64,000 bases of DNA from NCBI RefSeq assembly GCF_000526775.1, contig NZ_JAGS01000001.1, positions 3,410,001 to 3,474,000 on the forward strand, given 5' to 3'. Position numbers and translations under genes: made by a program. The notes under the pieces are model-generated. The model made no database searches, was not told the origin of the DNA, and saw nothing but the letters and a program-made list of their open reading frames with translations. Source of the DNA: Ruminococcus albus AD2013. GTDB taxonomy: Bacteria > Bacillota > Clostridia > Oscillospirales > Ruminococcaceae. Every line of letters starts with the position of its first letter. Position 1 is the stretch's first letter. Positions 25,142 to 33,508 of the stretch are shown here, one piece after another.

Positions 25142-25147
25142 AGCCAA

Positions 25148-25469
25148 GCCCTCCGCTCCGCATTATGCCGCGACCGCCGCAGACAAGGTCATCGGCACGC
25201 ATTGATCTCACATCATTTTTACCTGTCAGACCTGCATTTCAGGTCTGTAAAACTACCATTCCTTTTATTTAATTATACTCTATTTGCCAATTGTAAGCAA
25301 TTAATATAATAAACAAAATTTACGGAGATTAATCTGTTATGATGCACAATTTGGCATCTTGCGGAAGTGAACTGTTTTACGGTGCGAAGTTTATGCGGTG
25401 GCATAGGGGCGCATATGGTGGCTTTTAAGCTGTTTATCATGTTCCGCAAGTTCTGCAATACCATATTTT
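25148..25469. other. Intergenic region without a gene
   Basis: An AT-rich stretch between the small surface-protein gene and the large inverted repeat. Nothing beyond scattered possible -10 boxes was seen. Confidence 0.5.
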
Positions 25470-25885
25470 AAATGGGGGCACAGCCCCCATACCCCCAACG
25501 CTCGACCTTCGCGCTAGAGCAACCTTGACGCTGCGTGCGCTCCGTTCGTACCTCACTCCGCGTACTCGGTCAAGATAGCGCTCAGGCTCTCGCTGTTTGC
25601 CATCTCCTCGTCAAACTCCCCAACATCGCCCCTCAAACCTTGTGCAAACAACTGTTTTTATATTTAACTCGGACATATTTCTGCAAGAGTTGTACAAAAA
25701 CGTACAACTTTTCGACCAAAATCACTGATAGTGAAAAGCATAAATTATTCTGCCTGGCAAACAGCACGAAACCCGAACGCGATCTTGACCGAGTACGCGA
25801 AGCGAGGAACGAGCGAAGCGCACGGAGCGTCAAGGTTTCACGCGCGTGAGGGTTCGTGCGTGGGGTATGGGGGATCCCCCCATTT
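25470..25885. repeat. 416-bp imperfect inverted repeat (arms about 130 bp, 154-nt centre)
   Basis: The left arm 25470-25601 and the right arm 25756-25885 are reverse complements with scattered mismatches. Matching landmarks include AAATGGGGG at both tips, CCTTGACGCT, CGCGTACTCGGTCAAGAT and CTGTTTGCC. The open frames inside run through both arms and resemble no protein. The centre holds one copy of a perfect 48-bp direct repeat. Confidence 0.82.
25692..25739 (+). repeat. 48-bp perfect direct repeat, copy 1
   Basis: Identical to 25891-25938. It contains GTAC-AAAAAC-GTAC and CACT-GAT-AGTG mini-palindromes. The two copies bracket the right arm of the large inverted repeat. Confidence 0.9.
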
Positions 25886-25890
25886 GAATA

Positions 25891-25938
25891 GTACAAAAAC
25901 GTACAACTTTTCGACCAAAATCACTGATAGTGAAAAGC
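25891..25938 (+). repeat. 48-bp perfect direct repeat, copy 2
   Basis: Identical to 25692-25739, 199 bp downstream. It lies just outside the right tip of the inverted repeat. Confidence 0.9.
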
Positions 25939-26138
25939 GCTTTTCACCCGAGCACAAAAATCTTTCCCCCCCTTGTGCGCACGATAGCAGGCAGTCGCCG
26001 ACTATGACCACGGCATATGAGGCGGCGTGCATACTGTATAAGGGAAAAGGAAGAATACTGTGCAGGTCAATTATTTATTGCCGATACCGCCATGTTTGAG
26101 ATCGAAATTCGATTTCATTGAAATATTTAGAAAAAATA

Positions 26139-26167
26139 TTGACTAAATATCAAAACTATGCTATTAT
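26139..26167 (+). promoter_or_regulatory. Promoter of manA
   Basis: TTGACT (26139-26144), 17-nt spacer, TATTAT (26162-26167), 49 nt before the start codon. Confidence 0.82.
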
Positions 26168-26215
26168 TATAAAGAGTGCGATTATTCGCATTCAGAGTAA
26201 AATGAGGTATATGAT

Positions 26216-27196
26216 ATGGGTATATTTAAGCTTGAGCCAGCCTTCAAGGATTATATCTGGGGCGGTACAAGACTGAGAGATGAGTACGGCAAAAACTGCG
26301 ATTACGATAAGGTCGCCGAAAGCTGGGAACTTTCCTGCCACAAGGACGGTGCCAGCGTTATTTCGGGCGGAGAATTCGACGGGCTGACTTTGCAGGAGTA
26401 CATCGACAAGGTCGGCAGACAGGTGCTGGGCACCAACTGCGGAAAGTTTGAGAACTTTCCCATACTGATAAAACTTATAGACGCTAAAGATAACCTTTCG
26501 GTGCAGGTACACCCTGATAACGACTACGCACAGCGTGTGGAGGGGGAATACGGCAAGACCGAGATGTGGTATGTAGTTGATTGTGACGAAGGCGCCGAGC
26601 TTCTCTACGGTTTTAAGCACGAGATAAGCAAGGAAGAATTCGCACAGAGGATAGCGGACAACACTCTGCTTGAAGTGACGAGCAATGTCCCGGTGAATAA
26701 GGGCGATGTATTCTTCATCAAGTCGGGAACTCTCCATGCTATCGGTAAAGGCATACTCATCGCGGAGATACAGCAGAATTCCAACACCACCTACCGTATA
26801 TACGATTACGGCAGAGTCGGCAAGGACGGCAAGCCCCGTGAACTCCATATTGAAAAAGCAATGGATGTCACTAAACTCGCCCCGGCGGAAAGCTACCCCG
26901 ATACCCCCGCGGTGCGTGAGAACGGTGCTGAGATAAAGCTTTTATCAAAATGCGAGTATTTCACCACATACAAGGTGGATATTGAGGAAAGGGCAGAGTT
27001 CTGCGCGGACGACAGTTCCTTTGTGAGCCTGCTGGTACTGGAGGGCGAGCCTTTCGTTACCGACGGCGAACCCGAGCCTACCGCAGACGAAGCTGTGGCT
27101 GCAAAAAAGGGCGACAGCCTGTTCATATCCGCAGGAACGGGCAAATTCTATGTCGAGGGCAGGTGCAGTTTGATACTTACGAGGATAGATCGATGA
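26216..27196 (+). CDS. manA: Mannose-6-phosphate isomerase, class I
   Basis: A 326-residue cupin-fold zinc enzyme interconverting mannose-6-phosphate and fructose-6-phosphate. The zinc ligands are visible: Gln and His in SVQVHPDN near residue 101, Glu in KTEMWYV, and His in SGTLHAIG near residue 180. QQNSNTTYRIYDYGR is the conserved active-site segment. This is the short Firmicutes form of about 320 residues. GAGG precedes the start. The following gene starts 1 nt after its stop. It could serve mannan use or supply mannose-6-phosphate for cell-surface sugars. Confidence 0.95.
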   Translation: MGIFKLEPAFKDYIWGGTRLRDEYGKNCDYDKVAESWELSCHKDGASVISGGEFDGLTLQEYIDKVGRQVLGTNCGKFENFPILIKLIDAKDNLSVQVHPDNDYAQRVEGEYGKTEMWYVVDCDEGAELLYGFKHEISKEEFAQRIADNTLLEVTSNVPVNKGDVFFIKSGTLHAIGKGILIAEIQQNSNTTYRIYDYGRVGKDGKPRELHIEKAMDVTKLAPAESYPDTPAVRENGAEIKLLSKCEYFTTYKVDIEERAEFCADDSSFVSLLVLEGEPFVTDGEPEPTADEAVAAKKGDSLFISAGTGKFYVEGRCSLILTRIDR

Positions 27197-27197
27197 T

Positions 27198-27674
27198 ATG
27201 ACATTTAAAGAATTTCTTGAAGATGTAAACACCGAGAAATATATCTATCTGGATAAGCTGGAAGAGACCGAAAACGGACTTGTGATAGATATCATGGGTA
27301 CAACGGCCTCTGCCCTGAACGAGCAGGATATAGCAAGTACAGCTGAGGAGTTCGGTGAAGATGTGGCTGAACTGGTAAAAAACAGCAGTTCCATTGACCC
27401 GAATGAGCATAGACGCTGGCGGCTGGTTTTCGAGACTTACATAAGCTACGCCGTTATAAACGAGAGTTATGACAACGGCGACAGAGGCACACGTGACGAT
27501 CATAACTGCGTATGTACAGCGACAGATTCCGACTGGCTGGACTACGTTAAGAAAAGCACCTTTGCTTTTCAGATAATAAACGGCATAAGGCATTACCAGA
27601 TAAGATGTCTTGATCATATCATCAATGTGGCAGCTGACGAACCGCCGTTTATCGACAGCATTCAGCTAAACTGA
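27198..27674 (+). CDS. Hypothetical protein, coupled to manA
   Basis: A 158-residue acidic soluble protein with RRWRLVFETYISYAV near the middle and a C-terminal HYQIRCLDHIINVAADEPP segment. These two blocks together recall a family of small proteins found in variable gene clusters, but I cannot name it. The ATG is 1 nt after the manA stop, so it probably depends on manA translation. Function unknown. Confidence 0.72.
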   Translation: MTFKEFLEDVNTEKYIYLDKLEETENGLVIDIMGTTASALNEQDIASTAEEFGEDVAELVKNSSSIDPNEHRRWRLVFETYISYAVINESYDNGDRGTRDDHNCVCTATDSDWLDYVKKSTFAFQIINGIRHYQIRCLDHIINVAADEPPFIDSIQLN

Positions 27675-27686
27675 AGAAGGGCAAAT

Positions 27687-27986
27687 ATGACATTACCGAT
27701 AATCTTATTTATCTTTATCATAGCAGCTTTTGTCGGATTGGCACTTGTGATAAAAAAAGATGCGAAAAAGGCAAAAGACTTTGTTGTCACAACAGACGGG
27801 ATACTGCTTTTCATTGCGTTTCTGAGCATCGTGTGTATGATGATCGACGATATGGTATTCAAAAATGACCTGTTCGGCAGTCCCGTAATGAATATAGCAC
27901 TGCTAACCTTTTTGGGTTCAATTGCGCTGATCTTGTTATTCACCGTAGCTTTGATAATAAAGATGTCTGTAGCAAAAAGTAAATAA
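27687..27986 (+). CDS. Small three-helix membrane protein
   Basis: A 99-residue protein with hydrophobic segments at about residues 3-20, 38-55 and 72-92 separated by Lys-rich loops. AAGAAGGGC precedes the start. It lies 12 nt after the preceding gene. Function unknown. Confidence 0.7.
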   Translation: MTLPIILFIFIIAAFVGLALVIKKDAKKAKDFVVTTDGILLFIAFLSIVCMMIDDMVFKNDLFGSPVMNIALLTFLGSIALILLFTVALIIKMSVAKSK

Positions 27987-28043
27987 CGGCGATTTCTTAT
28001 GCCGTATCATAAAAACGTATGATATAGATAAGGAGGTTATACT

Positions 28044-28604
28044 ATGTCGTTATTTTCAATACTGGCAGCTGCGGCTATCCTCGTACTTTTCACGCTGTCC
28101 GCGATGCTTAACAAAGGCAGGGCGAGGAAGACAGCACTGATAGTCAACTGCGTACTTTTACTGCTTGCAGCGGGCTGCGGCACAGGGTTCTTTATCGATA
28201 ACGAAAATGTCAGAAAAGCCGAAGATGGTCAGGATATATACGGATATTTCTTCAATGAAGTGTATTACAGCGAAGAAGCGGACGGCTGCTACATATTCAG
28301 CAAGCCCGAGATAATGTCACCGCCGTCAATGTACGCCGCAAAGACCGATAAGCTGGAACTGCCCGCGATATCAAAGATATATACCCCCGTAAGGTTCTAT
28401 ATGGAGGACGGTGCTTTTCTGGACAGCGGCAGTATAACTGTCGGGGGCGAAAACGGCGGCAGATTCAGTGAGATAAACTACAGTGAGATAATAAGGATAA
28501 CACCCGACCCCTCATGGGCGCTGATACTGACCGCACTTGCTTCGACGGTGATAATGGCGGCATTCAGCATCGTGATGGTGATAAGGGGCATCATAAAAAG
28601 ATAA
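28044..28604 (+). CDS. Membrane protein with extracytoplasmic middle domain
   Basis: A 186-residue protein with two N-terminal hydrophobic segments (about 5-20 and 28-50), a soluble middle of about 100 residues and a C-terminal hydrophobic segment (about 156-180) with a basic tail. AAGGAGG is 7 nt before the start. No family recognised. Confidence 0.72.
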   Translation: MSLFSILAAAAILVLFTLSAMLNKGRARKTALIVNCVLLLLAAGCGTGFFIDNENVRKAEDGQDIYGYFFNEVYYSEEADGCYIFSKPEIMSPPSMYAAKTDKLELPAISKIYTPVRFYMEDGAFLDSGSITVGGENGGRFSEINYSEIIRITPDPSWALILTALASTVIMAAFSIVMVIRGIIKR

Positions 28605-28664
28605 CAGCGGCGCTTTATGTGCCGTTTCATAAAGCGGACTTATATTGAACGCCATTGAAATTGA

Positions 28665-28740
28665 TGCTTTGCGAACTTCGCAAAAGCATATATCATACTT
28701 TTACCCGTTCTCAGAGTGCAGTTTCCAATGTCATTTACTA
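28665..28740 (-). repeat. 76-nt intergenic repeat, copy 2 (upstream of glucokinase)
   Basis: Reverse-complement match to 11892-11967 over all 76 nt, with about nine differences. Here it is fully intergenic, in the leader of the glucokinase gene. Its hairpin half lies farthest from the gene. Confidence 0.85.
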
Positions 28741-28774
28741 TACTTCCGTAAAAAACGAATAGGAGTTGGATAAT

Positions 28775-29728
28775 ATGAAATATTACATCGGTATCGACCT
28801 GGGAGGAACCAACATCAAAGCAGGTGTTGTAAGCGAAGATTTTGAGATAGTTGCAAAGACAAGCTGCAAGACCAACCTTCCCAGACCCGGCGAGGAGATA
28901 TGCGCTGATATGGCTAAGGTAGCCCTTGAAGCTGTCAAGGAAGCAGGACTTACCCTTGACGATATCGAAGCTGTGGGCATCGGTACCCCCGGCACTGCAA
29001 ACTCGGAGACAGGCGTTATCGAGTATTCAAACAACCTCGGTTTCCTGAATTTCCCTGTTGTTGAGCTTATGAAGACACATATCGACAAGCCTTGCTATGT
29101 TGAGAACGACGCTAATGCCGCAGCATACGGCGAATTCGTTGCAGGTGCTGCAAAGGGCGCAAACGATGCTGTCTGCATCACCCTCGGCACAGGCGTGGGC
29201 GGCGGTATAATCATAAACAAGAAGATATACTCGGGCTTCAACTTTGCGGGTGCTGAGATAGGACATACCGTTATCAATGTTGACGGTCCCCAGTGTACCT
29301 GCGGAAGAAGAGGCTGTTTTGAGGTATATTCCTCTGCTACGGGTCTTATCCGCATGACTAACGAAGCCATCGCAAAGCACCCCGAGAGCATACTTAAAGA
29401 AGAAGCTGATGACCACGGCAAGGTTTCCGCGAGAACAGCTTTCAATGCCATGAGAAGAGGTGACGCTGCCGCTAAGCAGGTAGTTGATGATTACATCAGA
29501 TATCTCGCCTGCGGTATCGCAAACACAATAAATATCTTCCAGCCCGATATCCTCTGCATAGGCGGCGGTGTGTGCAACGAGGGCGACCCTCTGCTGCTGC
29601 CCCTCAAGGAACTGGTAGCTAAGGAAGTATACACCAGAAATTCCGAGAAGAACACAGAGATAGTTATTGCCAAGCTGGGCAACGATGCAGGCATAATCGG
29701 TGCTGCGTTCCTGGGTCTGAACAAATAA
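28775..29728 (+). CDS. glcK: Glucokinase (ROK family)
   Basis: A 317-residue cytoplasmic kinase converting glucose to glucose-6-phosphate. GIDLGGTNIKAGVV is the N-terminal phosphate loop; VENDANAAAYGE carries the catalytic Asp; ITLGTGVGGGI is the second phosphate loop; CTCGRRGCFEVYSS is the ROK zinc motif. There is no N-terminal DNA-binding domain, so it is an enzyme and not a ROK repressor. AGGAG precedes the ATG at 28775, favoured over a TTG 9 nt upstream. It probably phosphorylates glucose released from cellulose or glycogen. Confidence 0.94.
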   Translation: MKYYIGIDLGGTNIKAGVVSEDFEIVAKTSCKTNLPRPGEEICADMAKVALEAVKEAGLTLDDIEAVGIGTPGTANSETGVIEYSNNLGFLNFPVVELMKTHIDKPCYVENDANAAAYGEFVAGAAKGANDAVCITLGTGVGGGIIINKKIYSGFNFAGAEIGHTVINVDGPQCTCGRRGCFEVYSSATGLIRMTNEAIAKHPESILKEEADDHGKVSARTAFNAMRRGDAAAKQVVDDYIRYLACGIANTINIFQPDILCIGGGVCNEGDPLLLPLKELVAKEVYTRNSEKNTEIVIAKLGNDAGIIGAAFLGLNK

Positions 29729-29737
29729 TACTCCACT

Positions 29738-29980
29738 ATGGCAAGAATGACCTGCAGGTGCGGTGAGCACCTCTCGAACTCGCAGTCACCCAATGATATC
29801 GAACTGACAGTATACACTGACAGAGAATGGGACGAAATGTTCTCGGGTATAGATACTATCCCGCCATATGAGATACCTCTGCCGAAATACAGCGTGTGGA
29901 GATCTCCGAAGTGCGCTAGGGTCTATGTTTTCAATGACAGCGACCCCGTGCCTGTTATGGTGTATGCTTTGGAGAAATAA
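29738..29980 (+). CDS. Small conserved hypothetical protein
   Basis: An 80-residue protein starting MTCRCGEHLSNS, followed by PNDIELTVYTDREWDEM, and a later SPKCARVYVF segment. The two Cys pairs (CRC near residue 6-8, and a Cys near residue 59) suggest a split zinc site. The CGxxLSNSxxPNDIE pattern is one I associate with small uncharacterised proteins of Clostridia. The ribosome site is weak and it lies 9 nt after the glucokinase stop, so translation may be coupled. Confidence 0.7.
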   Translation: MARMTCRCGEHLSNSQSPNDIELTVYTDREWDEMFSGIDTIPPYEIPLPKYSVWRSPKCARVYVFNDSDPVPVMVYALEK

Positions 29981-30012
29981 CAAAAATATACATTATACCG
30001 GGAGGCTTTTAA

Positions 30013-30489
30013 ATGAGTATTAAGGATAAACTCGCCGCAGCTGCGGGAAACGCAAAGGAATTTGTCGAGAGCGGCAAACTCCGCGAGGGCTTCGATAAGA
30101 CAGTTGCCCCCGTGCGCGAATATGTACAGAGCGGCAGGATGCACGACGATGCCAGCAGAGCTGTCAAAAGCACCAAGGAATTCATAGGCAGCGGTAAGCT
30201 TGGCGAAGAAGCAGGAAAAGCTGTCACTAAGACCAAGGAATTCGTGACCAGCGGTAAGATACAGGACAAGGCGAGCGCAGCTGTCAAGGGCGCTAAGGAG
30301 TATGTCGGCAGCGGCAAGCTGAAAAGCGATGCCGCAAGGACTATGGACAGCGTCAAGAGCGTTTTCACGGGTGAAGATGCCGTGGCACGCCGCAAAGCCG
30401 AAGAAAAGGGCAGACCCGAGGGCGAGATAGTAGATGTCGAGTCCGTGTCGGAAGTCCCCGAGGAGGATGAGGATAATAAAAATGAATAA
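30013..30489 (+). CDS. Protein with five 20-residue tandem amphipathic repeats
   Basis: A 158-residue soluble protein. After 14 residues, positions 15-114 consist of five consecutive 20-residue units with the pattern K/R-E-F/Y-V/I-x-S-G-K/R-L then an Ala/Asp/Lys-rich amphipathic helix ending in Val. A charged, acidic C-terminal tail follows. Repeats of this kind resemble late-embryogenesis-abundant or apolipoprotein-like helices that pack on membranes or filaments. GGGAGG precedes the start. It sits between a small zinc-type protein gene and a membrane protein gene. No family assigned; a structural or stress-protective role is plausible. Confidence 0.82.
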   Translation: MSIKDKLAAAAGNAKEFVESGKLREGFDKTVAPVREYVQSGRMHDDASRAVKSTKEFIGSGKLGEEAGKAVTKTKEFVTSGKIQDKASAAVKGAKEYVGSGKLKSDAARTMDSVKSVFTGEDAVARRKAEEKGRPEGEIVDVESVSEVPEEDEDNKNE

Positions 30490-30515
30490 AATTTATCCGA
30501 TCGGACTGATAGCAT

Positions 30516-31187
30516 ATGAAGCTTAAACTCAATAAACTGCACTATATTGGTCTGGCATTATCAGCTGCCGGTATCATCGTGCTTATAGTCGGTCTGGTGA
30601 TATTTTTCAAATCTCTAAATATCCGTGACCTCTCGAAGCTGAAATTTGATGATATCAAAAGCGGCACGTATGTCAAGGGAAAGATCTCCACTGTGGTAAA
30701 AGGCAGCTATCCTGTCGATGAAAACAATTATAAATCCGAACCATACGAACTGTATGTTACAGATTCGGAGGAGATAAACGAGGGTGCATACAAGTCATAT
30801 TTTCTGATGGAACTGGAAAACGATCCGGGAAAATTTGTATGCGTGGTAATAGATCAGTATTATGATACCGATCTGTACAATCAGATATTTTCGGAAAACA
30901 GAGAGGTAGAGAATATCAGCTACGATGTGGAAGGCATAATCACCTCCAGCAAAGCTGATAAAAAGCTTATCAAAGACAAAGTGGAGAATTGGAAAGACAA
31001 TTATACCGATCTCTATTACAACTCAAAATACATATTGGATATGAAACCCGATTCTGTATCCGATTGCTGTATCAAACTAAGACCGATGGGCACACGGAAA
31101 TTCTGGTGGCTGTATTCAATACCTTTCCTGTTTGCGGGCATATCGGTGTTCATACTGGGCGGCAGACCCTATGAACGTATAAAATAG
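30516..31187 (+). CDS. Membrane protein with large extracytoplasmic domain
   Basis: A 223-residue protein with hydrophobic segments at about residues 10-32 and 197-215 enclosing a soluble domain of about 160 residues rich in Tyr, Asp and Lys. The domain opens with a KGKISTVVKGSYP strand. The ribosome site is weak. Family not recognised with confidence (a DUF6709-like layout is possible). Confidence 0.75.
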   Translation: MKLKLNKLHYIGLALSAAGIIVLIVGLVIFFKSLNIRDLSKLKFDDIKSGTYVKGKISTVVKGSYPVDENNYKSEPYELYVTDSEEINEGAYKSYFLMELENDPGKFVCVVIDQYYDTDLYNQIFSENREVENISYDVEGIITSSKADKKLIKDKVENWKDNYTDLYYNSKYILDMKPDSVSDCCIKLRPMGTRKFWWLYSIPFLFAGISVFILGGRPYERIK

Positions 31188-31238
31188 TCAAAATAGTCAC
31201 CCGAGGGTGAAAAAAATATAATAAAGAAGGTAATCAGA

Positions 31239-32903
31239 ATGTCAAACAATTATTTTTGCGAGGGCGTAGAGAAGGCACCTCAGAGATCGCTGTTCAATGC
31301 GCTGGGATTCACAAAAGAGGAAATGGAGAGACCTCTGGTAGGTATCGTTTCTTCCTACAACGAGATAGTTCCCGGTCATATGAACATCGACAAGATCGTT
31401 GAAGCAGTAAAGATGGGCGTCGCTATGGCAGGCGGCACTCCTGTAATGTTCCCCGCTATCGCAGTATGCGATGGTATCGCTATGGGACATCAGGGCATGA
31501 AGTATTCTCTGGTAACAAGAGACCTCATCGCTGATTCCACCGAATGTATGGCACTGGCACACCACTTTGACGCTCTTGTTATGATACCCAACTGTGACAA
31601 GAACGTTCCCGGTCTGCTGATGGCAGCTGCAAGAGTGAACGTTCCTACTATATTCGTTTCGGGCGGCCCCATGCTGGCAGGCCGTGTAAAGGGCAGCAAG
31701 ACTTCCCTTTCAAGTATGTTTGAAGCAGTAGGCTCCTACAATGCAGGCAAGATGACCCTTGAAGACGTTCAGGAATTCGAGGACAAGGCTTGTCCTTCCT
31801 GCGGTTCATGTTCGGGTATGTACACCGCAAACTCCATGAACTGCCTGACAGAAGTTCTGGGTATGGGTCTGAGAGGAAACGGCACTATCCCCGCAGCTTA
31901 TTCTGCAAGACTGAAGCTGGCTAAGCAGGCTGGTATGCAGGTAATGGAACTGCTGAAGAAGAATATCCGTCCCCGCGATATCATGACTGAGGACGCTTTC
32001 AAGAACGCTATCGCCGCTGATATGGCACTGGGCTGTTCCACAAACTCCATGCTCCACCTGCCCGCTATCGCTCATGAGTGCGGCATCGACCTCGACCTCG
32101 AGCTGGTAAACGAGATATCCGAAAGGACACCTAACATCTGCCACCTTGCACCCGCAGGTCACGCTTATATGGAAGACCTCAACGAAGCAGGCGGCGTTTA
32201 CGCTGTACTGGGCGAGCTGGCTAAGAAGGACCTCATAAACACCGACTGCCTCACCTGCACAGGCAAGACCGTCAAGGAGAACATCACAGGCGTTGCAAAC
32301 AAGGATACCAACATCATCAGACCTATCGATGATCCTTATATGCCCAACGGCGGCATCGCTGTGCTGAGAGGTAATCTGGCACCCGATACCTGCGTTGTAA
32401 AGAGATCCGCTGTTGCTCCCGAAATGCTCAAGCACGAAGGTCCCGCAAGAGTATTCGACAGCGAGGACGAAGCTATCGAAGCTATCCGCGGCGGTAAGAT
32501 CGTTCCCGGTGACGTTGTTGTCATCAGATACGAAGGCCCAAAGGGCGGCCCTGGCATGAGAGAGATGCTCAACCCCACCTCCGCTATACAGGGCATGGGT
32601 CTGGGCTCAACAGTTGCACTTATCACCGACGGACGTTTCAGCGGCGCTACAAGAGGTGCAGCTATCGGACACGTTTCTCCCGAAGCTGCTCTGGGCGGAA
32701 ACATCGCACTGGTCGAGGAAGGCGATATCATCGCGATAGATATCAACGCTCACAAGATCGAACTTAAAGTAAGCGATGAAGTTCTTGCCGAAAGAAGAAA
32801 GAACTGGACTCCCAGAGAGCCCAAGATCAAGACAGGTTATCTTGCACGTTATGCTTCGCTGGTAACATCAGCCAACAGAGGCGCAGTGCTGGAAATAAAG
32901 TAA
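31239..32903 (+). CDS. ilvD: Dihydroxy-acid dehydratase
   Basis: A 554-residue iron-sulfur dehydratase that makes the 2-oxo acid precursors of valine, isoleucine and leucine. The family signatures CDKNVPGLLMAA (Cys119) and CPSCGSCSGMYTANSMNC (Cys185, Cys188, Cys191) bind the cluster and substrate; GRFSGATRG near residue 466 and GHVSPEA are further landmarks. Length is typical. AAGAAGG precedes the start. No other ilv or leu gene is in the window, and no T-box leader was seen in the 51-nt gap upstream. Confidence 0.97.
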   Translation: MSNNYFCEGVEKAPQRSLFNALGFTKEEMERPLVGIVSSYNEIVPGHMNIDKIVEAVKMGVAMAGGTPVMFPAIAVCDGIAMGHQGMKYSLVTRDLIADSTECMALAHHFDALVMIPNCDKNVPGLLMAAARVNVPTIFVSGGPMLAGRVKGSKTSLSSMFEAVGSYNAGKMTLEDVQEFEDKACPSCGSCSGMYTANSMNCLTEVLGMGLRGNGTIPAAYSARLKLAKQAGMQVMELLKKNIRPRDIMTEDAFKNAIAADMALGCSTNSMLHLPAIAHECGIDLDLELVNEISERTPNICHLAPAGHAYMEDLNEAGGVYAVLGELAKKDLINTDCLTCTGKTVKENITGVANKDTNIIRPIDDPYMPNGGIAVLRGNLAPDTCVVKRSAVAPEMLKHEGPARVFDSEDEAIEAIRGGKIVPGDVVVIRYEGPKGGPGMREMLNPTSAIQGMGLGSTVALITDGRFSGATRGAAIGHVSPEAALGGNIALVEEGDIIAIDINAHKIELKVSDEVLAERRKNWTPREPKIKTGYLARYASLVTSANRGAVLEIK

Positions 32904-32934
32904 TACCATAACACACCGAACGGAGGAAATCAAC

Positions 32935-33504
32935 ATGAAAAAGGCAGTTTCAGGCATACTTGGCGTACTGTTTGTACTTATAGTGATATGCGGCGTTTTT
33001 GTATGCTCATACGTATTCAACGAACCCAAGCATGATAAAGGCACTGAATCCAGACAGCTGATACTCGGTTACTGGACAGATGAAGATGATGATATGAGAT
33101 TCTATTTCGATCAGTCAGGCGAATTCAGGATCGTCAAGGCAAGCGACGAAGATCACATCTACGCAGAGGGCTGGTTCAAGGTAAATGAGAAGGCAGGCAA
33201 GATCAAGCTGATGCTCAACCCCAAAGGTGAAAGAGATACTTCCTATGATATGGGCGAAAAGCTGAAGCTGTTCTCCGAGATCACTTACAGAAAACTGAAA
33301 GCAGACGAACCTCATTCCGACAAGGGCTGGACTTTCCTTTCGGACAGAGAGCGTAAAGAGATCATGGAAGCTGAAGCTACCTGCACATTCGTTATGTCCA
33401 ACTCCGAAGAAAATGTTTATAACTGCGAAAGAACAAGAACTATCAAGGAGTTCAACGGCGATGCAAAGGCTGACAATCGTATAAAAGACGCAGCTAACAA
33501 GTAA
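32935..33504 (+). CDS. Membrane-anchored extracytoplasmic protein, unknown
   Basis: A 189-residue protein with a signal anchor (MKKAVSGILGVLFVLIV, extending to about residue 27) and a soluble domain. LGYWTDEDDDMRFYFDQSGEF suggests a lipocalin-like or DUF-type beta barrel. GGAGG is upstream of the ATG. It lies between ilvD and pyrC and ends 4 nt before pyrC. Confidence 0.75.
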   Translation: MKKAVSGILGVLFVLIVICGVFVCSYVFNEPKHDKGTESRQLILGYWTDEDDDMRFYFDQSGEFRIVKASDEDHIYAEGWFKVNEKAGKIKLMLNPKGERDTSYDMGEKLKLFSEITYRKLKADEPHSDKGWTFLSDRERKEIMEAEATCTFVMSNSEENVYNCERTRTIKEFNGDAKADNRIKDAANK

Positions 33505-33508
33505 TTCC

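Noticed and set aside
31188..31238. T-box or other riboswitch ahead of ilvD
   Set aside because: The gap is only 51 nt and shows no conserved T-box sequence.
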